Shown here piece after piece: positions 17,537-24,710 of a DNA stretch of 41,479 bases (positions are counted from its first letter, which is position 1; the number at the start of each line of letters is the position of its first letter). The translations under genes and the position numbers were made by a program. Under the pieces are notes generated by a model, which ran no database searches, was not told where the DNA came from, and worked only from the letters and a program-made list of their open reading frames with translations. The DNA lies in contig CAADGM010000019.1 of the NCBI GenBank assembly GCA_900696535.1, positions 1 to 41,479 on the forward strand, in the 5' to 3' direction. The stretch is from an uncultured Planctomycetota bacterium (GTDB taxonomy: Bacteria; Planctomycetota; Phycisphaerae; UBA1845; Fen-1342).

Positions 17537-19354
17537 ATGTCGCAGAGTGCCCTCATCCAGACCGCCGCGGTCATTCTCCTGGGCGGCCTCGCCCAGTGGA
17601 TCGGAACCGTGGCGCGCGTGCCATCAATCCTGCTCCTGCTCGCCTTCGGATTCGTGGCCGGCCCGGTCGCACGGAACCTCGCGCCGGGGTGGAGCCTCGA
17701 ACCCGACGCCCTCTTCGGCAACCTGCTCCTGCCGTTTGTTGCGCTCGCCGTGGCGCTGATCCTGTTCGAGGGTGGGCTCAACCTGAGCTTCCGCGAGATT
17801 CGCGGCGTCCGAGGCGTGGTCGCACTGCTGGTGACAGCCGGCGCCGTCGCGACCGGCATACTCGCGGCCGCGGCGGCGGGCCTCACACTGGGACTCAGTT
17901 TCGAGTTGACGCTCCTGCTGGGGGCGATTCTGACCGTGACCGGGCCCACGGTGGTCCTGCCTCTGCTGCGGCACATCAAGCCCGCCGGACGGGTCGCGGC
18001 GGTGCTCAAGTGGGAAGGGATTGTCGTCGATCCGGTTGGCGCACTGCTGGCCGTGCTGGTCTTCGAAGTTGTCACCGGGCACCGGCTGGACGATCCGGTC
18101 CGCCACGCCGGGCTGGCCGTCTTGACGACCCTGGTGATCGGCGGCGGGCTTGGCGCGGCCGGCGCCCTGGTCCTCGTGGCCGGCTTGCGATCGTACTGGG
18201 TTCCCGACCATCTTCAGAACCCGATCGCGACGATGCTGGTGGTGGCTGCGTACGTCGGCGCGAACCAGGTTCAGGCCGAGTCCGGCCTGCTGGCCGTCAC
18301 GGTCATGGGCATCGTCCTGGCCAACCAGCGTGCCGTCAGCATCCGCTCGATTCTCGAGTTCAAGGAGAACCTGCGGGTCCTGCTGCTGTCGACCGTGTTC
18401 ATTCTGCTCAGCGCCCGCATGACGGTGCAGGACCTTGCATCGGTGGGGCCCGGCGTGGCGGTGTTCATCGCCGCGCTAATCCTGGTCGTGCGTCCGCTCA
18501 GCGTCGCGCTGTCCACCGCCGGCTCGCGCCTGTCTTGGCGCGAGCGAGCGTTCGTCGCATGGATGGCGCCGCGCGGGATCGTGGCCGCGGCGGTGACGTC
18601 GGTCTTTGCGCTGGCCCTGGAGAAGCAGGGCCTGCGCGAGGCGCGCCTGCTTGTGCCGGTGATGTTCACGACGATCGTGGCCACGGTCATCGTGTACGGC
18701 CTCTCCGGCAGCACCGTCGCGCGCTGGCTGGGCCTGTCGGACCGCGACCCGCAAGGGTTCCTGATCGTCGGGGCGCACGCGCTGGCCCGGGACCTCGCGC
18801 GGTGCCTGGCCGCCCATGACATCCGTACGCTGCTCGTCGACACGAACCGCGCCGAGATCGACGCCGCCCGCGCAGCTGGCCTCTCCGCGGTTCACGCCAG
18901 CATCCTGGCCGACGACGTCCCCGATCGCCTCGACCTGGCAGGAATCGGGCGCCTGCTCGCGCTAACCGCCAACGACGAGGTCAACGTGTTGGCCACCGAG
19001 CGCTTCGCGCCGCTCTTCGGCCGGGCCAACGTCTACCGCCTGCCCCCCAAAGGCAGCGAGCGCGGCCGGCCGACGATCGAGCGGCACGCCGCCGGACGCG
19101 TCGCATTCCGCGCCGACTTGACGATGCCCCGCTTGAGCGAGTTGGTGGCTTCGGGCGCACGGGTGACATCGATGACGCTCACCGACCCCGTCGAGCTGGC
19201 CAGCCGGCGCGGTGCGGCCGCTGGCGACCCGGTGCTGCTCGTGGTCGTGCCCGAGCCCGGCCGCGCGCAACTGGTCGTGGCGGGAGACCGACCGACGCCG
19301 CGGCCCGGCCACGTCGTCATCATGCTGGCGCGCGACGCATCCCAGATCGCCTGA
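17537..19354 (+). CDS. CPA1-family Na+/H+ antiporter with C-terminal RCK-like domain
   Basis: 605-residue inner-membrane antiporter of the NhaP type. About 12 hydrophobic segments fill residues 1-400, with ALILFEGGLNLSF in helix 3, TVTGPTVVLPLLRH in the ion-binding helix, WEGIVVDPVGALLAVLVFE carrying the conserved acidic residue pair, and AWMAPRGIVAAAV. From about 405 a cytoplasmic Rossmann-like RCK/TrkA-N domain begins (FLIVGAHALARDLARCL, then DTNRAEIDAARAAGL and ALTANDEVN). The usual GxGxxG turn is replaced by GAHALA, so NAD binding may be lost or altered. The start ATG has GAGGA about twelve bases upstream. It follows the trehalose genes on the same strand after a 101-base gap, suggesting an osmotic or salt-response neighbourhood. 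K+/H+ exchange cannot be excluded. Confidence 0.92.
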   Translation: MSQSALIQTAAVILLGGLAQWIGTVARVPSILLLLAFGFVAGPVARNLAPGWSLEPDALFGNLLLPFVALAVALILFEGGLNLSFREIRGVRGVVALLVTAGAVATGILAAAAAGLTLGLSFELTLLLGAILTVTGPTVVLPLLRHIKPAGRVAAVLKWEGIVVDPVGALLAVLVFEVVTGHRLDDPVRHAGLAVLTTLVIGGGLGAAGALVLVAGLRSYWVPDHLQNPIATMLVVAAYVGANQVQAESGLLAVTVMGIVLANQRAVSIRSILEFKENLRVLLLSTVFILLSARMTVQDLASVGPGVAVFIAALILVVRPLSVALSTAGSRLSWRERAFVAWMAPRGIVAAAVTSVFALALEKQGLREARLLVPVMFTTIVATVIVYGLSGSTVARWLGLSDRDPQGFLIVGAHALARDLARCLAAHDIRTLLVDTNRAEIDAARAAGLSAVHASILADDVPDRLDLAGIGRLLALTANDEVNVLATERFAPLFGRANVYRLPPKGSERGRPTIERHAAGRVAFRADLTMPRLSELVASGARVTSMTLTDPVELASRRGAAAGDPVLLVVVPEPGRAQLVVAGDRPTPRPGHVVIMLARDASQIA

Positions 19355-19396
19355 CCGCCACGTGGCGAGCCACGAGCGCGCCGCGCGTAGAACGGA

Positions 19397-22300
19397 TCAC
19401 TTCGAGCACCGGATTGCCGTCTGGAAGCGGGCGAAGTCCGCCGCGTCAACGTCCAGATCGCCATCCAGGTCCGCCAGCGCGAACTGCTGCGCCGTCACGC
19501 CCGGCGGGAGTTCGCTGACGCCCGGCCCCGCCAGGCACGCGGCCAGCGCGATGAGGTCGTCGACGCTGACCCAGCCGTCCCCATCCAGGTCGCCGGCCGG
19601 GCTGAGCCGCATGTACAGGTCGTCGAACTGCACCACCGTCGAGTTGTTGGCAACCAGTTCAAGCGCGGCCACGCGGAGCGCCCCGCCTCCCCCGCCGGAC
19701 ACGCCTGCCGTCCAAGAGGCCGCGCTGCCCAGCTCGGCTCCATCGTAGAAGACGCGGCACGAGTCGGCCGGCAGGTCGATGAGGATGTCGATCCGAGCCC
19801 AGCGGTCCGTCACGAGCGGCAGGGCCGCCAGCGTCGGCTGCTGCCGTATCAGCGTGCCGGTGAGCGAGTCGGCGCGCAGTTGAATGGAGCGGTGATACGG
19901 GCCGCCATCCTCGTAGGTGTTCAGCACGATCAACTGCGACCCGCACTCGAGCCCGGGGGGATCGCAGCCCGACTGGAAATCGCCCGGGACGTACTGCCAG
20001 GCGGTAAGCAGGTAGCGGCCGAGCGCAAGGTCGAATTCCTGGACCAGGTCGGTCGGCCCCGCGACCTTGAGCGCATGAAACGCACTCCGCGCCGCGTAGT
20101 CCGTCACCGTGCCGTCGGCGAGGGGATCGTTGTCGCGGCCCTTCCAGCCGTAGCGCCCGTGCAAGCCCTCCCCGACCGCGTGGAAGTCGAACGCGTCATG
20201 CCAGTAGTCGGCCCACCAGTCGCTGCTCGAGATCGCCAGGTTGTCGATGGCGACCGGGCCGCTCTCCTGTGTCGTCCCGAATAGCCAGTGGAAGCCCTGC
20301 CAGGCCGGCGGCGGCACCAGGTCGAATGTCACTCGCACGCGACGCCAGCCGGAGTCCAGCTCCTCGACCACTTCGCGCAGGTTCTCGACGGCGGTCTCCG
20401 GCGGCACGACCGGGTGCCACATCAGCCAGCCACCGTCAACGAAGTACTCGAACTCGCAAGCGACATGCTCGCGCCCCGTGGGCCGCGCCTGGCCGTCCAC
20501 CCACGCCAGCAGGTGACCATCACCCGGCGCTCCGCCCGGCAGGCCGAGCACGCCATGGCAACCCGAGACCACGCCCAACCGCTCCGGCGGGAACGCCCCG
20601 AGCCGCTCCCACGTCACGCCGAGGTGCCAGCTCGGGAGCACGCCGTAGTGGGGCTCTGGCGGCCACTGCGGCGCGTCGAAGTAGTAGTAGTGCGACTGGC
20701 TTCGGTCGCGGTGCTCCGGCGGCACGCACTCATCCCCTGCTGCGCCGTCCTTCGGCTGTCCGAGCGCCGTGATCGTCAGGTCATCGATGAAGATGTACGC
20801 GTCCCCGCTGCTCCCGGTCTTCAGCGTGATGATGACATCCTCGTGCTGCCCCACCGGCGTCAGCTCATGCTCCCACACGCACGCGATGGCACCATCGGAG
20901 GCGGGCGTGACCTGCATCAGTCGCGGCCGGTGCGCCGGCGACGGCACCACGTTGTCGCCGTCGCGCGGTCGTACCACGGCGCTCCAGCGATCCACAGCGG
21001 GGTCGTTGCACTTGATGAGCGCCCGAATCGTCACGCGCTGCCGCTCGGCACGGCTATCCGAGTTGAAGAGGCGCCCCACCAGGCTGGCCGACTGCCCCGG
21101 GCCGGTGATGCCCCAGAAGCCGCGCCGTCCGGGCCAGCGGTCGTCGCTGTAGCGGTACGCCAGCGGCCCGATCAGCGACCACGCCGGGCGGTCCACCTGC
21201 GTCGGGACCTGGAACGGCACCGCCGAGCCCGGGAACCACGGCGCGGTGAACCAGTACCCGAGGACGGTGCCGACGGCGGCGAGCGGCGGCGGGTCGGTCC
21301 GCATCGCGACGGGGCCGCTCGACAACTCCATCCGGTCAAAGACGAACGGCTCGCCGGGCATGCCGACCGCGCTGATTGTCAAGTGATTCTCGCCGTCACG
21401 GAAGCTCTCCCAGGCCACCGGCACATCGATCTCGCCCGCCAGCGGTCCGGGTGGCAGCGGTAGCGGGTCATCGTTCAAGCACACGACCCAGTGCGCCCCC
21501 CAGATGGGGAAGAGCAGTCGCAAGGACAGCCGCGGCCCGTCGTCCTCCGGGGGCGGAGGCGGGGGCGGCGGAAACGGCCACGGGGGCCAGGGCAGCGGCG
21601 GGTGCCAGATCACGATGTCCTTGAACTGGGGCACGACGTAGGGCGGCTGCTGTCCCTGGGACTGGAGTCGTTCCACGACGTCGCAGACGAAGCCGCCGTG
21701 ATCGGTGAAGTGCAGGAGGAGCTTCGTGTTCGCAGTAAGACTCGCGCAGGCCGCGCTGATTCCGTTCAGAAGGTCCTGAGTTGTTCCATCAGGGATGAGC
21801 TGAACATGCGCAGGAGCCGCGCCGTACAGGCTGAGCAGGGCGGCGTGCAGGTTCTCCATGTCATTGGTGTACGCCGGCTGGTCCATCAGGCCGCCGAAGA
21901 GGATCACTTCGTGGCTGGCGCCGCTCGGGTTCCAGGTGGCGGCCTCCCCGCCGTTACCCCACGCAATGACCGGGTTCTCCCATCGCTCATGATGGGGGCC
22001 GGCCTCGTCGCATTGGCTGGCCGCCTGGAGATCGGCCGGAACGTTGTTCGAGGCGGCATCGCGCATGGCGCCGGGGGTCGGGTTCCACCGCCCGCTGTGC
22101 GGCCCGGCGAGCGCGCTGGTGAACTTCGAGCCGAGGTTCGCGATCGGGTCAGCGCACCACTCGGCCCGGAAAGCCCACGCCTGCTCGTACCACTCGGAGG
22201 CCGAGCCGAACACCCACGGCACGCCCGGGCACGGCCCTGCCGGCGAGAACACGAAGGCGAAGTCCCCCAGCAGGCCACCGCCGTAGCACGTGTTGGTGAT

Positions 22301-22537
22301 GATCACCACGTCGCGCGCCTGTCCACCATGCGCGGCGATCTGGTTGGCGACGTGCAGAGCCAAGTGGTCGTCGCGGATCTGGCCATCGAAGGTGCAGATC
22401 GTGGAGTGCAGGCCAGGCGGCTGCTGACGCCAGTGGCGTTCCCCCGCGGTGGACACCGCCGGGTGGCAGAGCACGCACGCAACCAGGACGAGCACGCCGC
22501 GCGGCAGACTTCGAGCGCCGTGCAGGCACATGGACAT
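19397..22537 (-). CDS. Secreted dockerin protein with a permuted caspase-like peptidase domain
   Basis: 1046 residues. A signal peptide (about 1-32) is followed at 44-310 by a region resembling clan CD (C13/C14) peptidases with its halves swapped. First come a helix and the Cys strand DVVIITNTCYGGG (C84), then a GSASEWYEQ turn, KFTSALAG and a HHERW...GNGG stretch. Then come the normally N-terminal elements VILFGGLMDQPAYTNDMENL, VQLIPDGTTQDLL and the His strand KLLLHFTDHGG (H280). A proline-rich linker covers 313-330. Beta-sandwich, lectin-like modules containing FIDDLTIT and AIDNLAIS-type strands follow. A C-terminal dockerin-like EF-hand pair (GDLDGDGWVSVDD and ADLDGDLDVDAAD) ends the protein at about 981-1046. 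ATG 22537 has a strong AAGGAGGT site five bases upstream. No cohesin partner is in the window. Peptidase activity is inference. Confidence 0.75.
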   Translation of the reverse strand: MSMCLHGARSLPRGVLVLVACVLCHPAVSTAGERHWRQQPPGLHSTICTFDGQIRDDHLALHVANQIAAHGGQARDVVIITNTCYGGGLLGDFAFVFSPAGPCPGVPWVFGSASEWYEQAWAFRAEWCADPIANLGSKFTSALAGPHSGRWNPTPGAMRDAASNNVPADLQAASQCDEAGPHHERWENPVIAWGNGGEAATWNPSGASHEVILFGGLMDQPAYTNDMENLHAALLSLYGAAPAHVQLIPDGTTQDLLNGISAACASLTANTKLLLHFTDHGGFVCDVVERLQSQGQQPPYVVPQFKDIVIWHPPLPWPPWPFPPPPPPPPEDDGPRLSLRLLFPIWGAHWVVCLNDDPLPLPPGPLAGEIDVPVAWESFRDGENHLTISAVGMPGEPFVFDRMELSSGPVAMRTDPPPLAAVGTVLGYWFTAPWFPGSAVPFQVPTQVDRPAWSLIGPLAYRYSDDRWPGRRGFWGITGPGQSASLVGRLFNSDSRAERQRVTIRALIKCNDPAVDRWSAVVRPRDGDNVVPSPAHRPRLMQVTPASDGAIACVWEHELTPVGQHEDVIITLKTGSSGDAYIFIDDLTITALGQPKDGAAGDECVPPEHRDRSQSHYYYFDAPQWPPEPHYGVLPSWHLGVTWERLGAFPPERLGVVSGCHGVLGLPGGAPGDGHLLAWVDGQARPTGREHVACEFEYFVDGGWLMWHPVVPPETAVENLREVVEELDSGWRRVRVTFDLVPPPAWQGFHWLFGTTQESGPVAIDNLAISSSDWWADYWHDAFDFHAVGEGLHGRYGWKGRDNDPLADGTVTDYAARSAFHALKVAGPTDLVQEFDLALGRYLLTAWQYVPGDFQSGCDPPGLECGSQLIVLNTYEDGGPYHRSIQLRADSLTGTLIRQQPTLAALPLVTDRWARIDILIDLPADSCRVFYDGAELGSAASWTAGVSGGGGGALRVAALELVANNSTVVQFDDLYMRLSPAGDLDGDGWVSVDDLIALAACLAGPGVSELPPGVTAQQFALADLDGDLDVDAADFARFQTAIRCSK

Positions 22538-22999
22538 GACGACCTCCTTGGTCGCGGCCGGCCCCCGAGGTGCTGTCGCTTGCGGTGCCTTGCTGCCGAT
22601 CGTGCGTGCGTCGTTCAGTACGAATTGGCGATGCGTAGCGCCGCGGCCGGGCCGCGTCCGTCCATTGTATTGCCGCGTGCCGTTCGCGCGCTCATCGGGC
22701 GGGTACGAAAACAGAGATTTCGGTGCGATGAACTATTTTCGGCCCTCAGCCCCCGCCACGCACCTCCGCGCCGGGACGTAGCTCGCGCGCGACTACTGCG
22801 GGTTTCCGGGTAGTGGGGCGTCGCGCGCCGCGCAAAGCCGCGGGTCGCTCCGCACGTCCGACCGTTTGCGCGGCCGGCGCTGGCGCGTGCAGCCGACCGC
22901 TCGCGCGGTCAGCTTTGAGTCAAGGTTGCCCAGTCGCTTGCGCGGCCTGACACGCCGTCCGCACATCGCGCTGGCCCACCGACTGCCGTTCGGACCGTG
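22538..22999. other. Intergenic region without a recognisable gene
   Basis: 462 bases between the 5' end of the dockerin protein gene and the 3' end of arginine deiminase. I find no credible coding frame. It holds the strong AAGGAGGT ribosome site of the dockerin gene, a locally AT-richer patch near 22700-22745, and a hairpin GACCGC-TCGC-GCGGTC at 22895-22910 without a T-tract, about 90 bases past the deiminase stop. A minus-strand TACAAT near 22670 is the best -10-like word, but I see no matching -35. Confidence 0.5.
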
Positions 23000-24226
23000 T
23001 TACGACTCGCCCCCGCCGCGGCGCAGCGGCATGGTCATGCACCGCGGCCCGCCCAGGCCGCGCACCAGCTCCGAGTCCTTGATCGCGATACAGCGTATGC
23101 CCTGCTGCTCGAGCGCCCGGATCGTCAACTCGTTGCGCTCGAAGCACACCGCCGTCCGCGGCGCGATGGAGAACGCGTTGGCCCCGTCGCTGCGCTGTTC
23201 GCGGGCGGCGAAGTGTCGGCTGCCGCCGGCCGTCTCCACCACGGTCAGCTCGCCGCCGAACTCGTCGGCCAGAATCTCGCGGATGCCGCGCGGCTCCGGC
23301 ACGCGCATCGCGCGCGTTGCGAAGCTCGGATCGGGCTCATAGCGGTGGACGTATGGGAGGTTCTCCATGACCTCCGCGTGCCAGAGCACCATCCCGCGAT
23401 CGAGGATGTTAAACACCGTGTCCAGGTGCATGAACGAGCGCTCGGTCGGGATCGGCAGCTCGTACACGCGCTGGACGCGTCCGAACTTGAAGCACTTGGC
23501 CGCCAGCAGCTCGATCGTCGCGCTGCGCGTGCGCTCGCTGTCGCCGACCAGCACCGCCTCCGGCGAGAGGATGATTACGTCACCGCCCTCGATCGTGTAG
23601 GGCCGGTCCTCGGTCGGCTCGCTCGTCCCGCCGTACGCGATCGCCGCGTCGCGGAACTCCGGGTGGTGCTCGAAGATCGCCGCAATGAGCGTGGTCTCGC
23701 GAACGCGCTGCGGGTAGTGCATCTTGCAAAGCACGGCGGCGTCGCGCACCACGACCGCGGCGTCGCGCGCGAAGTACGCGTTCGGAATCGGGTCGATTAG
23801 GAACTCGGCGCGCCCGCGGGCGGGCGGCACACGTCGGCCATGCACGTGGTAGAACTCCTCCGCCGTCAGTCCCGCATAGAGCAGTTCCACGAGTTCCTTC
23901 GGCCCCCAGTGTCGCAGCGAAGCCAGCTCCTCGCCTATCGCCGGCACGCCGGCCTGCTGCACCACGGCCCGGACGAGGCTCGCCCGGACCGACTCGTCCT
24001 GGACGATGTCCAGGAGCAAGTCCTCGGCGTAAACAACCTGGATCCCCTCCGCGCGCATCGTCGCCACGAACGCATCGTGCTCGTCCTGCATCCGCCGCAG
24101 GTACGGGATGTCCTCGAACAGGAACGCCCGCATGTTCTGGTGCGTGAGGCGCAGGATCTCGGAGCCGGGTCGATGGACCAGGACCGCCTCGAGCCGATCG
24201 TACTCGCTGTCGATCTGGAGTCGCAC
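23000..24226 (-). CDS. arcA: Arginine deiminase
   Basis: Predicted to hydrolyse arginine to citrulline and ammonia (EC 3.5.3.6) in the cytoplasm. The guanidino-modifying-enzyme catalytic set is complete: D155 in FARDAAV, E213 in IEGGD, H267 and D269 in FMHLDTVF, and the nucleophile C396 in GGPRCMTMPL. The SDGANAFSIAPR and NELTIRALE motifs of the ADI family are also present. Length 408 residues, typical. I chose GTG 24226 because the conserved RLEAVLVHRPGSE start follows directly; upstream in-frame codons reaching 24523 are low-complexity. The Shine-Dalgarno is weak (GGGTG). No ornithine carbamoyltransferase, carbamate kinase or antiporter gene is adjacent, so this is not a full ADI operon. 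FARD instead of the common FTRD is a mild deviation. A related amidinotransferase-type hydrolase is the alternative. Confidence 0.9.
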   Translation of the reverse strand: MRLQIDSEYDRLEAVLVHRPGSEILRLTHQNMRAFLFEDIPYLRRMQDEHDAFVATMRAEGIQVVYAEDLLLDIVQDESVRASLVRAVVQQAGVPAIGEELASLRHWGPKELVELLYAGLTAEEFYHVHGRRVPPARGRAEFLIDPIPNAYFARDAAVVVRDAAVLCKMHYPQRVRETTLIAAIFEHHPEFRDAAIAYGGTSEPTEDRPYTIEGGDVIILSPEAVLVGDSERTRSATIELLAAKCFKFGRVQRVYELPIPTERSFMHLDTVFNILDRGMVLWHAEVMENLPYVHRYEPDPSFATRAMRVPEPRGIREILADEFGGELTVVETAGGSRHFAAREQRSDGANAFSIAPRTAVCFERNELTIRALEQQGIRCIAIKDSELVRGLGGPRCMTMPLRRGGGES

Positions 24227-24253
24227 GCCGCACCCGGTTGGCCAGCTCGCCCT

Positions 24254-24287
24254 CGCCCCGCGCCGCCTGGCGAGCCAGGACGGGGCG
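24254..24287 (-). other. Strong hairpin in the arginine deiminase leader
   Basis: CGCCCCG pairs with CGGGGCG (24254-24260 and 24281-24287), enclosing an inner CCTGG-CGAG-CCAGG stem-loop. It lies 27 bases upstream of the GTG start and inside the predicted transcript, so it could influence translation. No known riboswitch is recognised. Confidence 0.45.
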
Positions 24288-24311
24288 CGCGGCCCGCGCC
24301 GCGCGGCGACG

Positions 24312-24317
24312 ATTCTA
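24312..24317 (-). promoter_or_regulatory. Possible -10 element for arginine deiminase
   Basis: On the minus strand TAGAAT matches the -10 consensus at five of six bases. The -35 at 17 bases spacing (CTGGCC) is poor. The implied leader is roughly 80 bases. Confidence 0.35.
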
Positions 24318-24710
24318 GCGGTGCGGTTCGCGGTGGCCAGTCGTCCGCGAGGCGGCCCGGCGATGCGGACGCAGCGGGCATGTCCGGAAACACGCATCGT
24401 CCCGGAAACCCGCGTTCCAGAGCGATGCGTCCGAGTCGTGCGCGCCCGCCCGGGGACTGTGAATCGGCTGCGCAACGCCAATTTGGCTCTGCGCCGATAG
24501 CACCGTCGGGCCACGTCAGGCATCGGGCCCAGCTACGGGAAAACGTGATGTCGGTCCACCGGAAGACGATGTCCCTGGCGTTCCGCGATCGCACGGTGCC
24601 CTTGGGCGTGAACTGCCCAGCGCGCTGGCGCGGGGCCAGGGGCGGTGTTCCCCCGAGGGGCGCCCTCTTGCGCGTGGGGCGGCCAGTGACGAGCGGCCTG
24701 GAGGTGCTGC

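Larger units (their letters stand above)
24227..24710. other. Divergent intergenic region, no gene seen
   Basis: 484 bases between the arginine deiminase start and the HD-GYP regulator start, transcribed outward in both directions. No frame here shows a recognisable domain or a convincing start. It contains the candidate deiminase promoter element and leader hairpin listed separately, and the GGAGGT ribosome site of the regulator at its right end. Confidence 0.5.

Noticed and set aside
20288-21463. 391-codon plus-strand frame antisense to the dockerin protein
   Set aside because: No motif, start site or signal; the minus-strand frame has a signal peptide, strong ribosome site and EF-hands.
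21541-21580. G-rich run possibly forming a G-quadruplex or repeat
   Set aside because: It encodes the proline-rich linker of the dockerin protein on the minus strand; codon usage explains it.
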